Shown here piece after piece: positions 1 to 5,606 of a DNA stretch of 11,080 nt. The notes beneath the pieces were generated by a model. The model saw only the letters and a list, made by a program, of their open reading frames with translations, did not search any database and had not been told where the DNA came from. Every line of letters begins with the position of its first letter. Position 1 is the first letter of the stretch. The translations under genes were made by a program, and so were the position numbers. The stretch is taken from positions 1 to 11,080 of the forward strand of contig CAVSQY010000015.1 of NCBI GenBank assembly GCA_963730285.1, read 5' to 3'. This DNA comes from JARDZU01 sp963730285 (GTDB taxonomy: Bacteria > Actinomycetota > Acidimicrobiia > Spongiisociales > ZC4RG35).

Positions 1-387
1 CGCCACTACTGGATGCGTAAGTCAGGTCTGGCCGACCTATTCCCGTCCCTGAACAACCTGGTCTACCTGGGGGTGAGTGCCGGAAGCATCGTTGTGACTC
101 CCTACAACTGCGACGCGGAGTTCAACGTCAAGCACGTGCCCGACGGCAGCGAGATCGCGGTGAATACCGACAAAGCGTTAGGGCTGGTCGAAGTTACGTT
201 GTACCCACACCTCAACCGCACCGACATGTCACCCACCCCTGTGGCCGAGATGGAAGAGTGGGCAGCCAATCTTCCGGTGCCGGCTTATGCGATCGACGAC
301 GACACCGCCATCAAGGTGGTCGACGGCGAGATCGAAGTGATTTCCCAAGGCACCTGGAAGCTACTCAACCCCGACACTCCGTATTGA
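1..387 (+). CDS. Peptidase E (S51) family protein, 3' part only
   Basis: This is the C-terminal part of a peptidase E/S51-like protein, a family with a class I glutamine-amidotransferase-like fold that includes alpha-aspartyl dipeptidases, probably cytoplasmic. The reading frame is open to the left edge (visible start RHYWMRKSG), so the true start lies outside the window; the ATG at 13 is internal. Seen: the nucleophile-elbow motif GVSAGS, with Ser at residue 22 counted from that ATG; an Asp 12 residues later (NCD) where the family triad has Asp; and LYPHLNR, matching the family's histidine (NPHF in enterobacterial PepE). All three triad positions therefore seem to be kept. The frame ends in TGA at 385-387. 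The next gene, on the same strand, is 212 bases away, so an operon is not obvious. Substrate specificity cannot be told from the part seen. Confidence 0.85.
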   Translation, partial: RHYWMRKSGLADLFPSLNNLVYLGVSAGSIVVTPYNCDAEFNVKHVPDGSEIAVNTDKALGLVEVTLYPHLNRTDMSPTPVAEMEEWAANLPVPAYAIDDDTAIKVVDGEIEVISQGTWKLLNPDTPY

Positions 388-395
388 TAGTCACG

Positions 396-408
396 GGTGA
401 TCATCACC
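396..408. terminator. Short palindrome after the peptidase gene, possible weak terminator
   Basis: GGTGAT-C-ATCACC is a perfect inverted repeat starting 9 bases after the stop codon at 385-387. As RNA it would give only a 4-bp GGTG/CACC stem with a five-base loop, and no T-run follows. It could equally be an operator. The rest of 388-586 shows nothing recognisable. Confidence 0.2.
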
Positions 409-586
409 GCCGGTAAGCCTGGCCTTTGCTAGGTCGGCACGTTATCGACGATGGAGTTGACGCTCCGAGTGCAACGCTTGTTGACTATCGGCGGGTCTAG
501 GCCGGCGGCAGCCGTGTGACGTCGGAGTATCGTAAATTCCGCACGGGGTCCTGGCTCGTCAGCGACTTTGGACTCTCACATCTTGC

Positions 587-593
587 GAAGGAG
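587..593 (+). promoter_or_regulatory. Ribosome binding site fixing the start at 600
   Basis: GAAGGAG lies six bases before the ATG at 600, an ideal Shine-Dalgarno placement. The same frame is open further upstream to a GTG at 516, but that codon has no comparable site. The ATG at 600 is therefore chosen, which removes 28 residues. Confidence 0.8.
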
Positions 594-599
594 TTCCCC

Positions 600-1271
600 A
601 TGGGCGAGTCGACCAGCGGATCGGAATGGATCTCCGCAGCCGAGTTCCACCGAGCGCCGGGCGTCTCCGACTGGCGTGTCACAGGCACAGGCCCACAGAC
701 TGTCTTCACTGCGACCTCGCTCTCCCACGCGGCGGGCCTCATCGCCCCGGTCGTCGCCGCCGCCGAACGATTCGGCATTCTGCCCGACGTCGACGTGCGT
801 CCTGAGGGAGTCGTTGTGCGCATCCCGTACCGCAGCCCAGAGGGAATCCCCGCGGCCGCGGCGGAGTTCGCTGCCGCCGTATCCAGCGCGGCCGCCGACC
901 TGCTGTTGACCCCCGATCCCTCCCTCGCACAGTCGATCGGCATTTACGTCGCCCAGCACTCCCAGGCCGAAGTGCGACCGTTCTTCACGGCCGCACTGGG
1001 CTACGAAGCGTTCGGAGAGACGGATGCCGTCGACCCTTTGCGCTGTGGGCCGCAGCTCGCTTTCAACCCGATCACCGGCGACTCTCCGGCGAGGGGCCGG
1101 ACGCACTTCGATGTCTTCGTCCCGGCCGACCAGGCTCGGGCTCGGGTGGATACCGCACTCGCCGCTGGAGGAAGACTCGTCGACGATTCGCACGCTCCCG
1201 CCTGGTGGTCGCTCGCGTCGCCCGACAACCACGGTGTGGACATCGCATCCTGGACCGACACCTACGACTGA
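600..1271 (+). CDS. Pterin-4a-carbinolamine-dehydratase-like / VOC (glyoxalase-like) fusion protein
   Basis: A 223-residue protein with two recognisable halves. Residues about 20-105 follow the pattern of pterin-4a-carbinolamine dehydratases: an N-terminal W-V segment, an AAER helix, a PDVDVR strand start, then VVVRI and a final helix AVSSAAADL. The paired catalytic histidines expected just before PDVDVR are replaced by Ile-Leu (GILPDV), so dehydratase activity is unlikely. Residues about 111-220 resemble a VOC/glyoxalase-like domain: EVRPFFTAALGYEAFGE, a second unit beginning RTHFDVFVPADQARARV, and the closing SPDNHGVDIASW. Only some of the usual VOC metal-ligand positions carry His or Glu, so metal binding is uncertain. 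I recall such fusions in actinobacterial genomes, usually labelled simply VOC family protein. Probably cytoplasmic; substrate unknown. The start is set by the GAAGGAG site. The following gene is convergent. Confidence 0.8.
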   Translation: MGESTSGSEWISAAEFHRAPGVSDWRVTGTGPQTVFTATSLSHAAGLIAPVVAAAERFGILPDVDVRPEGVVVRIPYRSPEGIPAAAAEFAAAVSSAAADLLLTPDPSLAQSIGIYVAQHSQAEVRPFFTAALGYEAFGETDAVDPLRCGPQLAFNPITGDSPARGRTHFDVFVPADQARARVDTALAAGGRLVDDSHAPAWWSLASPDNHGVDIASWTDTYD

Positions 1272-1533
1272 CACGGGCTCGTTGTCTTGGAGTGCACGGC
1301 GCCCGGCCGTTCGAACACTCGGTGGCGGAACCCGTCGTTGGCATCCAGCCAATCGAGAAGCTCAATGCGTCGGAGCAGCGTTGGTTCCGCCGTACCCGCC
1401 TTTGCCCGACGCCGTGCGGGCGCACATTTCGATCTATCTTGCTCCAGTGGAGACACACTCGTATGGGCCGGCGTCGAATCGTGCTCGTTGAAGTCGGTCC
1501 ACTCGACGGTGCCCGCCCCCGGTTGGTTGAAGC
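1272..1533. other. Convergent intergenic region, no gene seen
   Basis: This 262-base stretch lies between two convergent stop codons. Several frames are open across it, as expected in GC-rich DNA, but none has a ribosome binding site or a recognisable family. The only structure I noticed is GTGCG-GG-CGCAC at 1414-1425, which lacks a T-run. I see no convincing terminator. Confidence 0.5.
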
Positions 1534-2295
1534 TCAGCCCTCGATCGTCAACTCCCCTGTCATGCCCTCACCCGTGGCGGGATCCGTGTGCAAGGAGCAG
1601 AAGTAGTGGTAGGTGCCGGGCGGGAGCGAGCTCAGATCGACTATTGCTTCGCTTCCAGGACGGACGTCAACTTGGATATCGAGTTCATCGAGGGTGAAGT
1701 CGTGAGCGAAGGGGTCCTTGTTGACGAGCATCAAGCCTTGATCAGACGCCATTGAGGTTGCTCCAGGGTGGAACTCGAAGTTGGTCATGTCAACGGTGGC
1801 CGCACCTTGTGCTTCCGCTTCGGCGACGGTGGTGCGAGTCAGGAGGAATCCGACCACCGACACGACCGAAGCCACACCCATGACCCCAAGCACCACCTTG
1901 CGGAATCGTCGTCCTCTAGGCGTCGGACCAGGGTCTCGCCGTCGGCCCACGGCGAGGGTCATGATCCCGGCAACCAGTGAGGCAAAGAATCCCACGACGA
2001 CCAACAGTCCGACAATGAACTCGATAGGACTGAATGGGTGGAAGAGACCGAGAGCGAAGAAGAACGCAGAGCCGCCGATCGCCAGGGTTCCCAGAAGTCC
2101 AAGAGTCTTTGCCCACACACCGTCGAAACGCCAGACAACGAGAGTCACCACCACCGCGATCGCGGCCAGCGGCCAAAAGGAGTCTTCGGTGTCAAACACA
2201 AATATCGTCAAGATGGTGACCACGGTCATTGCCGTGGCCATCAACGCCAATCCGAAGAGCTGTGTCGTTGCATACAACGGTCGCTCTCTTGTCAT
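1534..2295 (-). CDS. Membrane-anchored cupredoxin (type-1 copper) protein
   Basis: A 253-residue protein with five predicted membrane helices (about 12-35, 40-56, 64-86, 90-116 and 134-153), then a C-terminal cupredoxin domain (about 165-253). All four usual type-1 copper ligands are present: His198 in FAHDF, Cys233 and His236 in YHYFCSLH, and Met245 in GEGMTG. The spacing resembles plastocyanin/azurin-like domains and the copper domains of nitrite reductases, so a bound electron-transfer copper is likely. With an odd number of helices, the domain would lie outside if the basic N-terminus is inside. The start is the ATG at 2295: AGGAGGAG (2302-2309) lies six bases before it, and the GTG one codon earlier is closer than ideal. 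No redox partner is adjacent. The helical part matches no family I can name. A role in extracytoplasmic electron transfer or copper handling is inferred. Confidence 0.85.
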   Translation of the reverse strand: MTRERPLYATTQLFGLALMATAMTVVTILTIFVFDTEDSFWPLAAIAVVVTLVVWRFDGVWAKTLGLLGTLAIGGSAFFFALGLFHPFSPIEFIVGLLVVVGFFASLVAGIMTLAVGRRRDPGPTPRGRRFRKVVLGVMGVASVVSVVGFLLTRTTVAEAEAQGAATVDMTNFEFHPGATSMASDQGLMLVNKDPFAHDFTLDELDIQVDVRPGSEAIVDLSSLPPGTYHYFCSLHTDPATGEGMTGELTIEG

Positions 2296-2301
2296 CACGG
2301 T

Positions 2302-2309
2302 CTCCTCCT
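2302..2309 (-). promoter_or_regulatory. Ribosome binding site of the cupredoxin gene
   Basis: Read on the minus strand this is AGGAGGAG, six bases before the ATG at 2295. It decides between that ATG and the GTG immediately before it. Confidence 0.75.
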
Positions 2310-2341
2310 ACAGCGGCATAGACGATCGCTTCTCGTGGCCG

Positions 2342-2356
2342 TGATCTTGCAGATCA
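2342..2356. promoter_or_regulatory. Perfect 15-bp palindrome upstream of the cupredoxin gene
   Basis: TGATCT-TGC-AGATCA is a perfect inverted repeat 46 bases upstream of the cupredoxin start. It overlaps a weak minus-strand -10-like hexamer (CAAGAT, 2344-2349) and adjoins the 18-bp motif at 2359-2376. It may be an operator. As a hairpin its three-base loop would be tight. Confidence 0.3.
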
Positions 2357-2358
2357 AC

Positions 2359-2376
2359 CGTTACGAGACCGTGACG
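2359..2376 (+). promoter_or_regulatory. Putative operator, copy 1 of a shared 18-bp motif
   Basis: CGTTACGAGACCGTGACG lies 63 bases upstream of the cupredoxin start. It matches the reverse complement of 2902-2919 at 15 of 18 positions by eye, and this copy is itself a degraded palindrome. Read on the minus strand, it ends nine bases before the CAAGAT -10-like hexamer. A regulator binding both sites is inferred; the regulator is not in the window. Confidence 0.35.
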
Positions 2377-2535
2377 TGCCGTACATGACAGCGCTAATGC
2401 ATCGTCAGCTTGGCCGGACGTCGTAGGGGGTTATGTACTCTCAGAATACTGTGTCCCTGGGGGTCGGTCAGACTACGACGGACCTTTCGGAGTTGCTGTT
2501 AGATCAGACCAGGCCCCGTTCTGTGCTTGCACCAT

Positions 2536-2679
2536 CTAGGGGAGTGCCGCAACCGTCTTCCTAGTACCGCTATGCCACGGCCTTGGGTCGGCGGCGCCCA
2601 TTCGGATGGGGTAACCCAGCTCACCCCAGCAGAACCCTCCGACTCGTGAGATGCTCGACCCACCCGAACGACATTTCAT
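2536..2679 (-). CDS. Possible 47-residue ORF with a strong ribosome binding site
   Basis: On the minus strand, GAGGAGG (2686-2692) lies six bases before an ATG at 2679. The frame runs 47 codons to a TAG at 2536-2538. The peptide begins MKCRSGGSSI, contains two cysteines and several Gly and Arg residues, and has no membrane segment or motif that I know. The ribosome binding site is as good as that of the cupredoxin gene, which lies downstream on the same strand, and this is the only reason to list it. Purine-rich runs of this kind also occur by chance in a region this long, so a non-coding origin is quite possible. No function can be suggested. Confidence 0.2.
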   Translation of the reverse strand: MKCRSGGSSISRVGGFCWGELGYPIRMGAADPRPWHSGTRKTVAALP

Positions 2680-2901
2680 CAACTACCTCCTCAAATCCCA
2701 ACCTTCACGGGCTGTACGTAGGGTGTACTCGGCACATAGTGCCGACCCAAAAAGGTCACAGTCCACCAAAGTCTCGACCGCAGCCCACAAACGCAACCCA
2801 GACTCCAAGCCGACACCCGACCCCGGTCACGTCTCGCGGTGCCCTCGGACAGTCCCGTGCAACCTGGGCAACAACTGCCGACCGAGAGCGGCAGGGGTGG
2901 C

Positions 2902-2919
2902 CGTAACGGTTTCGTTACG
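2902..2919 (-). promoter_or_regulatory. Putative operator, copy 2 of the shared 18-bp motif (perfect palindrome)
   Basis: On the plus strand this reads CGTAACG-GTTT-CGTTACG, a perfect 7-bp inverted repeat with a four-base centre. Its reverse complement matches 2359-2376 at 15 of 18 positions. It covers the expected -35 region of the promoter-like sequence at 2907-2935. The size and symmetry would suit a TetR-type dimer, but that is inference. Confidence 0.4.
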
Positions 2920-2935
2920 TCCGGGTGCTGATAAT
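2907..2935 (+). promoter_or_regulatory. Possible promoter ahead of the AhpD-like gene
   Basis: GATAAT at 2930-2935 is one base from the -10 consensus. A 17-base spacer puts CGGTTT at the -35 position, which is a poor match but lies inside the palindrome. The transcript would have a leader of nearly 200 bases before the start at 3136, so another promoter could lie closer. Confidence 0.3.
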
Positions 2936-3135
2936 CGTGGTGTGAAGAGGGCAGATCAGTGAGACCTATGCGGAGAATGGTTCTGCATGACTCGAGGCCA
3001 CCTCGACATCGTGGAGGGAAGCCGTATCGGATTCCGTCAGCTGATAGTCACCCGGCGAACGTCGCTGCCGTGATGTGCGGTTGGTGAAGTGAGATTGCGT
3101 AGCCATTCGGGCGAAGCCGATTGCTGGAGGGAGTG

Positions 3136-3729
3136 ATGCCGCGTATCGCAGGTGTGTCGAGTCGTCAGGGCGGTTTAGGGACACGGATCGTCTACTTCTT
3201 CACCCGTCGTGACATGTCGCGGATCACGGGCCGTGCACCGGAAAGCATGCTGGAACCGGTTGAGATGTACGCCCATGTTCCTGCTCTGCTTCGTTGCTAC
3301 GGCAGGCTGGAACAGGCAACGGGCAAGCTGAACAAGATGGACCAGCGGTACATGGCTTTGGCGGCGATGAAGACGGCCACATTGATCACCTGTGAGTACT
3401 GCATCGATATCGGTTCTCAGATCTCCCGCCGGCTGGGCCTCACCGACGAGGAACTCCTCGACCTGCCCAGATACGAGGACAGTCCACTCTTCGACGAAAC
3501 CGACCGGATCGTCATCGACTACGCGGTGGGCATGTCCAGAACCCCGGCGGAAGTGTCGGATGAGCTATTCGGCCAGCTCGCCGGACGGTTTGACGAAGCC
3601 CAACTCGTCGAACTCACGCATCTCATCGCAATGGAGAACATGAGGGGCCGCTTCGGGATCGGTCTGGACATCGGAGCAGCCGGTTTCAGTGAAGGGGCGG
3701 TCTGTGCCATACCTATCAGGCCCGAGTAG
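3136..3729 (+). CDS. Carboxymuconolactone decarboxylase / AhpD-like family protein
   Basis: A 197-residue, mostly helical protein of the CMD/AhpD superfamily. Members include gamma-carboxymuconolactone decarboxylases and the alkylhydroperoxidase AhpD, which uses a CxxC redox pair. Seen: the core Q70-RYMALAAMKTATLI followed by CEYCIDIG, with Cys86 and Cys89, then an RRLGLTDEELLDL helix. The histidine that normally follows the second Cys by four residues in AhpD is Gly93 here. The thiol pair is kept but the proton relay differs, so full AhpD activity cannot be assumed. A cytoplasmic thiol-dependent reductase or peroxidase role is inferred. The start is the ATG at 3136: GGAGG (3126-3130) lies five bases before it, while the TTG at 3121 has no such site. 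The methyltransferase gene follows closely on the same strand, suggesting co-transcription. Confidence 0.85.
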   Translation: MPRIAGVSSRQGGLGTRIVYFFTRRDMSRITGRAPESMLEPVEMYAHVPALLRCYGRLEQATGKLNKMDQRYMALAAMKTATLITCEYCIDIGSQISRRLGLTDEELLDLPRYEDSPLFDETDRIVIDYAVGMSRTPAEVSDELFGQLAGRFDEAQLVELTHLIAMENMRGRFGIGLDIGAAGFSEGAVCAIPIRPE

Positions 3730-3782
3730 CCACCGGCGCAGGCCTTGATCGGTTCCCTCGAGACGCCGAGACCTATCTCGCC

Positions 3783-4328
3783 ATGGTTCGGTCGGAGATC
3801 GGTGGCTACGACGCGCTCCAGGTGCAACTGACCGACACGACGGCCGATGGCACGGCGCAGACAATCCTCGACCTCGGGTCCGGCACCGGTGAGACTGCCG
3901 CCGCGATCCTCAAACGACATCCAATGGCCAAGTTGACCGGCATCGACAGCAGCGAAGACATGCTGTCGATTGCTCGTCAACGGCTTCCCGAGGCAACGTT
4001 CCAGACGTCTCGGCTCGAAGATCCACTCCCGAGTGGCCCGTTCGATGTCATCGTCTCGGCATTTGCCGTCCACCACCTCGACGGCCGGCAGAAGGCCGAT
4101 CTATTCCGACGTATTGCAAATACCCTGACACCGGATGGCATCTTTTCAATGCTCGATGTCGTTACCCCTACCGAACCGGTGGATGCGGCGAATCCCCTCG
4201 AAGAAGGTGTCGACAAGCCAAGCACAGTCGCAGAGATGCTTGGGTGGCTGACCGATTCGGCCCTCGATGCCCGGGTCGTTCGGTCTGAAGGTGATCTGGC
4301 CATCCTGACTGCGACCCCGTCAGCCTGA
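3783..4328 (+). CDS. Class I SAM-dependent methyltransferase
   Basis: From the ATG at 3783 this is a 181-residue Rossmann-fold methyltransferase. Seen: motif I ILDLGSGTG (residues 28-36), the acidic ribose-binding residue Asp55 in LTGIDSSEDML, motif IV FDVIVSAFAVHHLD (87-100), and the post-motif strand GIFSMLDVV. The substrate cannot be told. The start is doubtful. No good ribosome binding site precedes the ATG, and the same frame upstream (about 3741-3782) encodes GLDRFPRDAETYLA, which reads like the normal N-terminus of this family. No ATG, GTG or TTG occurs in that frame between the TGA at 3690-3692 and 3783. A mutated start, a small indel or an unusual start codon is possible. The gene follows the AhpD-like gene by 53 bases and may be coupled to it. 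Confidence 0.8.
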   Translation: MVRSEIGGYDALQVQLTDTTADGTAQTILDLGSGTGETAAAILKRHPMAKLTGIDSSEDMLSIARQRLPEATFQTSRLEDPLPSGPFDVIVSAFAVHHLDGRQKADLFRRIANTLTPDGIFSMLDVVTPTEPVDAANPLEEGVDKPSTVAEMLGWLTDSALDARVVRSEGDLAILTATPSA

Positions 4329-4361
4329 CCTCTGGGAGTGACGGGGGGCAAATCGAGCCGC

Positions 4362-4399
4362 GATGCGAGGTGTCTTTCGGAACCGCCTTTGATCGCATC
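4362..4399 (+). terminator. Hairpin between the methyltransferase and the tRNA half
   Basis: GATGCGA (4362-4368) pairs perfectly with TCGCATC (4393-4399), and inner GGT/ACC pairing is possible in the 24-base loop. It begins 34 bases after the methyltransferase stop. No T-run follows; instead the tRNA-like sequence begins at once. It could be a terminator or part of the junction structure. Confidence 0.3.
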
Positions 4400-4400
4400 C

Positions 4401-4444
4401 TTCGCAACGAGGGGGTCACGGGTTCAAATCCCGTCAGCTCCACC
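4401..4444 (+). repeat. 3' half of a tRNA-Ala(CGC)-like gene, probable attachment-site remnant
   Basis: Seen: anticodon loop TTCGCAA (anticodon CGC, Ala), 3' anticodon strand CGAGG, five-base variable loop GGGTC, T-arm ACGGG/TTCAAAT/CCCGT (4418-4434), acceptor 3' strand CAGCTCC (4435-4441), discriminator A and CC. Position 70 is T, which would allow the G3-U70 pair typical of tRNA-Ala. The 5' half is missing: CATCC upstream pairs with CGAGG at only three of five positions, and no GGGGCTG-like acceptor strand or D-arm lies at the right distance. This is the form left at the far end of an element that integrated into a tRNA 3' half. By that model the element lies to the left of this site. No integrase is in the window. 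Confidence 0.65.
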
Positions 4445-4477
4445 TTCGGTCAACCGATCTAGAGTCTCAACACTGTC

Positions 4478-4654
4478 ATGAGCAGGCAAACGCTCTCTAG
4501 GGTGAGCTTTTTCGACCGGAAAGCCGGTGGAGATCCGACTGCCGGCTGCCTGCTGATACTCGACTTCTTCGACGAACCGGTCGTCGTGCGGGTCAACTCC
4601 CCGTCCACCTCAGAAGTACGGCGGAGTCCGAGGCTGTTGAAGGCCGATTCTTGA
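4478..4654 (+). CDS. Possible 58-residue small protein overlapping the next gene
   Basis: From the ATG at 4478 the frame runs 58 codons to a TGA at 4652-4654, mostly with G or C at third positions. The peptide begins MSRQTLSRVSFFDRK and has a central hydrophobic-acidic stretch, LLILDFFDEPVVVRV. No family is recognised. The stop overlaps the TTG start of the membrane protein as TTGA, an arrangement typical of translational coupling and the main support for this call. Against it, no Shine-Dalgarno sequence precedes the ATG at 4478, so its true start could instead be the GTG at 4502. It lies immediately after the tRNA-half junction and may be a trimmed remnant of a longer gene. Confidence 0.35.
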   Translation: MSRQTLSRVSFFDRKAGGDPTAGCLLILDFFDEPVVVRVNSPSTSEVRRSPRLLKADS

Positions 4655-5367
4655 CCACGGTCGCACCCGTGGTGGCCCCGTCACGTGCGTCGACGGTCGT
4701 CCGTTCGGCTCTCGTGACGCTCCTCGGGATCGGAGGATCGGTAGCAGTAGTCTTTCTGTCAATAGGTCTGTGGCTTGCAGGAATGGGGTTCGCGATCCCG
4801 GGCTCATCCAACGGGAGGCCCTTGACGGTGTGGTTCGTCGCGTTGGGAATTGCTCTCGTGATTCTCCCACCATTCGCCGGTGGGGCGTTGTGGGGCGGAG
4901 GGATCGCCCGGATCTTCGGATCTCCGGTGGGGCCTATAGCCAAAACTGGCGCCCTGGCCTTCGGGGGCATGATCCTCCTGACCTTTGCGCCTGTTCACCT
5001 CACCCAAGTGTGGCTCGACGACCTTCCCGATTGGATGCCATGGGATATTCACGGATACTTCACACTCGTTTTCATGGTGCAGGTGGCACTGGTCTCCTCC
5101 ATTTCCGCTTGGCGCATCGCCAAGAGGTTGGGAGTTCGAGGCGCGGGCGTCGTCGGAGCTTGGACCGGTGGTACCGCGGCCTTGGGGTTTCTGGTGGGCT
5201 CGATCCTGGCTGTGGCGTTGGGATTCAGCGTCCGTCGGTACTCAGGCTTCGCGATGGTCTGGGCGTTGTTGACCGCCCTTCCCGTCAGCGCTTCGGCCGC
5301 AGGAGCAGCGCTGGGCTTGCTACTAGACCGAGTGGACACTCTTCATCGAGGCGGGGATCTGGTTTAG
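4651..5367 (+). CDS. Six-helix integral membrane protein of unknown function
   Basis: A 238-residue hydrophobic protein with about six membrane segments (roughly residues 17-47, 59-84, 96-118, 134-155, 164-194 and 199-226). The loop between the third and fourth helices is Trp- and Asp-rich (VWLDDLPDWMPWDIHGY), and the helices hold many small Gly and Ala residues. There is no signal peptide, catalytic motif or transporter signature that I recognise. The start is TTG at 4651, with GAAGG (4639-4643) seven bases before it. No ATG comes before residue 45, which lies inside the first hydrophobic stretch. It overlaps the possible small ORF by four bases and may be co-translated with it. The next gene is convergent. 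Confidence 0.75.
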   Translation: MTTVAPVVAPSRASTVVRSALVTLLGIGGSVAVVFLSIGLWLAGMGFAIPGSSNGRPLTVWFVALGIALVILPPFAGGALWGGGIARIFGSPVGPIAKTGALAFGGMILLTFAPVHLTQVWLDDLPDWMPWDIHGYFTLVFMVQVALVSSISAWRIAKRLGVRGAGVVGAWTGGTAALGFLVGSILAVALGFSVRRYSGFAMVWALLTALPVSASAAGAALGLLLDRVDTLHRGGDLV

Positions 5368-5404
5368 AGGGCAGCTCGGATTAGCTCTGATATGCCCCTC
5401 TAGA
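5363..5404 (+). terminator. Imperfect hairpin at the end of the TTG-start membrane protein gene
   Basis: TTTAGAGGGCA (5363-5373) can pair with TGCCCCTCTAGA (5393-5404) with one bulged base, and an inner AGCT/AGCT pairing lies in the loop. It starts within the stop-codon region of the gene. There is no T-run, so if it is a terminator it is non-canonical. The rest of the convergent region up to 5572 shows nothing recognisable. Confidence 0.35.
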
Positions 5405-5572
5405 CGGGAAAGGGGAGTAGGTCGCATCTGGACCGATGGTCGCCCGGGGATGGCTGGGACTGCACTGAACCTCGCGACGCCTCACTCTGCCTTTCGTTGC
5501 TCGCTTCACAGCCGCCCTTGTGCCGATCTCGCGCGCATTTGAAGAGATGCGTGTTATTGCTCGGGATCAGTT

Positions 5573-5589
5573 GCGCGGCAGATCCGCGC
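5573..5589 (-). terminator. GC-rich hairpin after the DUF6220-like gene
   Basis: GCGCGG-CAGAT-CCGCGC is a perfect 6-bp stem lying just beyond the stop codon (5607-5609) of the minus-strand gene. No T-run follows on the minus strand. The position suits a terminator, but hairpins of this strength are common in GC-rich DNA. Confidence 0.3.
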
Positions 5590-5606
5590 GGCACGGATGA
5601 GGGCCG

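Larger units (their letters stand above)
2380..3135. other. Gene-poor region of about 750 bases
   Basis: Open frames on the plus strand (for example 2651-2962) have no ribosome binding site, no recognisable domain and unusual composition, so I do not call them genes. What can be seen: a 7-bp inverted repeat, GTCGTAG at 2420-2426 and CTACGAC at 2473-2479; a small minus-strand ORF with a strong ribosome binding site (2536-2679); and a perfect palindrome plus a -10-like hexamer at 2902-2935. I found no tRNA cloverleaf and no transposase remnant. Confidence 0.5.

Noticed and set aside
576..1352. Long minus-strand open frame of 258 codons
   Set aside because: It is antisense to the dehydratase-like/VOC gene, Arg- and Gly-rich without domains, and reflects third-position GC of the real gene.
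1072..1606. Open frames on both strands across 1272-1533, including one reading VEVGPLDG, which recalls HMG-CoA lyase
   Set aside because: Only a few residues match, no further family motif follows, and there is no ribosome binding site. The resemblance looks accidental.
2583..2962. Two plus-strand open frames in the large gap
   Set aside because: No ribosome binding site, no recognisable domain, Pro/Ser/Thr-rich translation, and mutually exclusive frames.
4168..4443. Minus-strand open frame beginning MELTGFEPVTP
   Set aside because: Its first residues are simply the antisense of the tRNA 3' half, and the rest runs antisense to the methyltransferase. I recall similar peptides being annotated as hypothetical proteins elsewhere (not verified); it is an artefact.
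4362..4444. 3' end of tmRNA (ssrA), which also ends CAGCTCCACC
   Set aside because: The five-base variable loop ending GGTC and the seven-base TTCGCAA anticodon loop fit an ordinary tRNA, while tmRNA usually has GGAC before the T-arm. No tmRNA body lies upstream.
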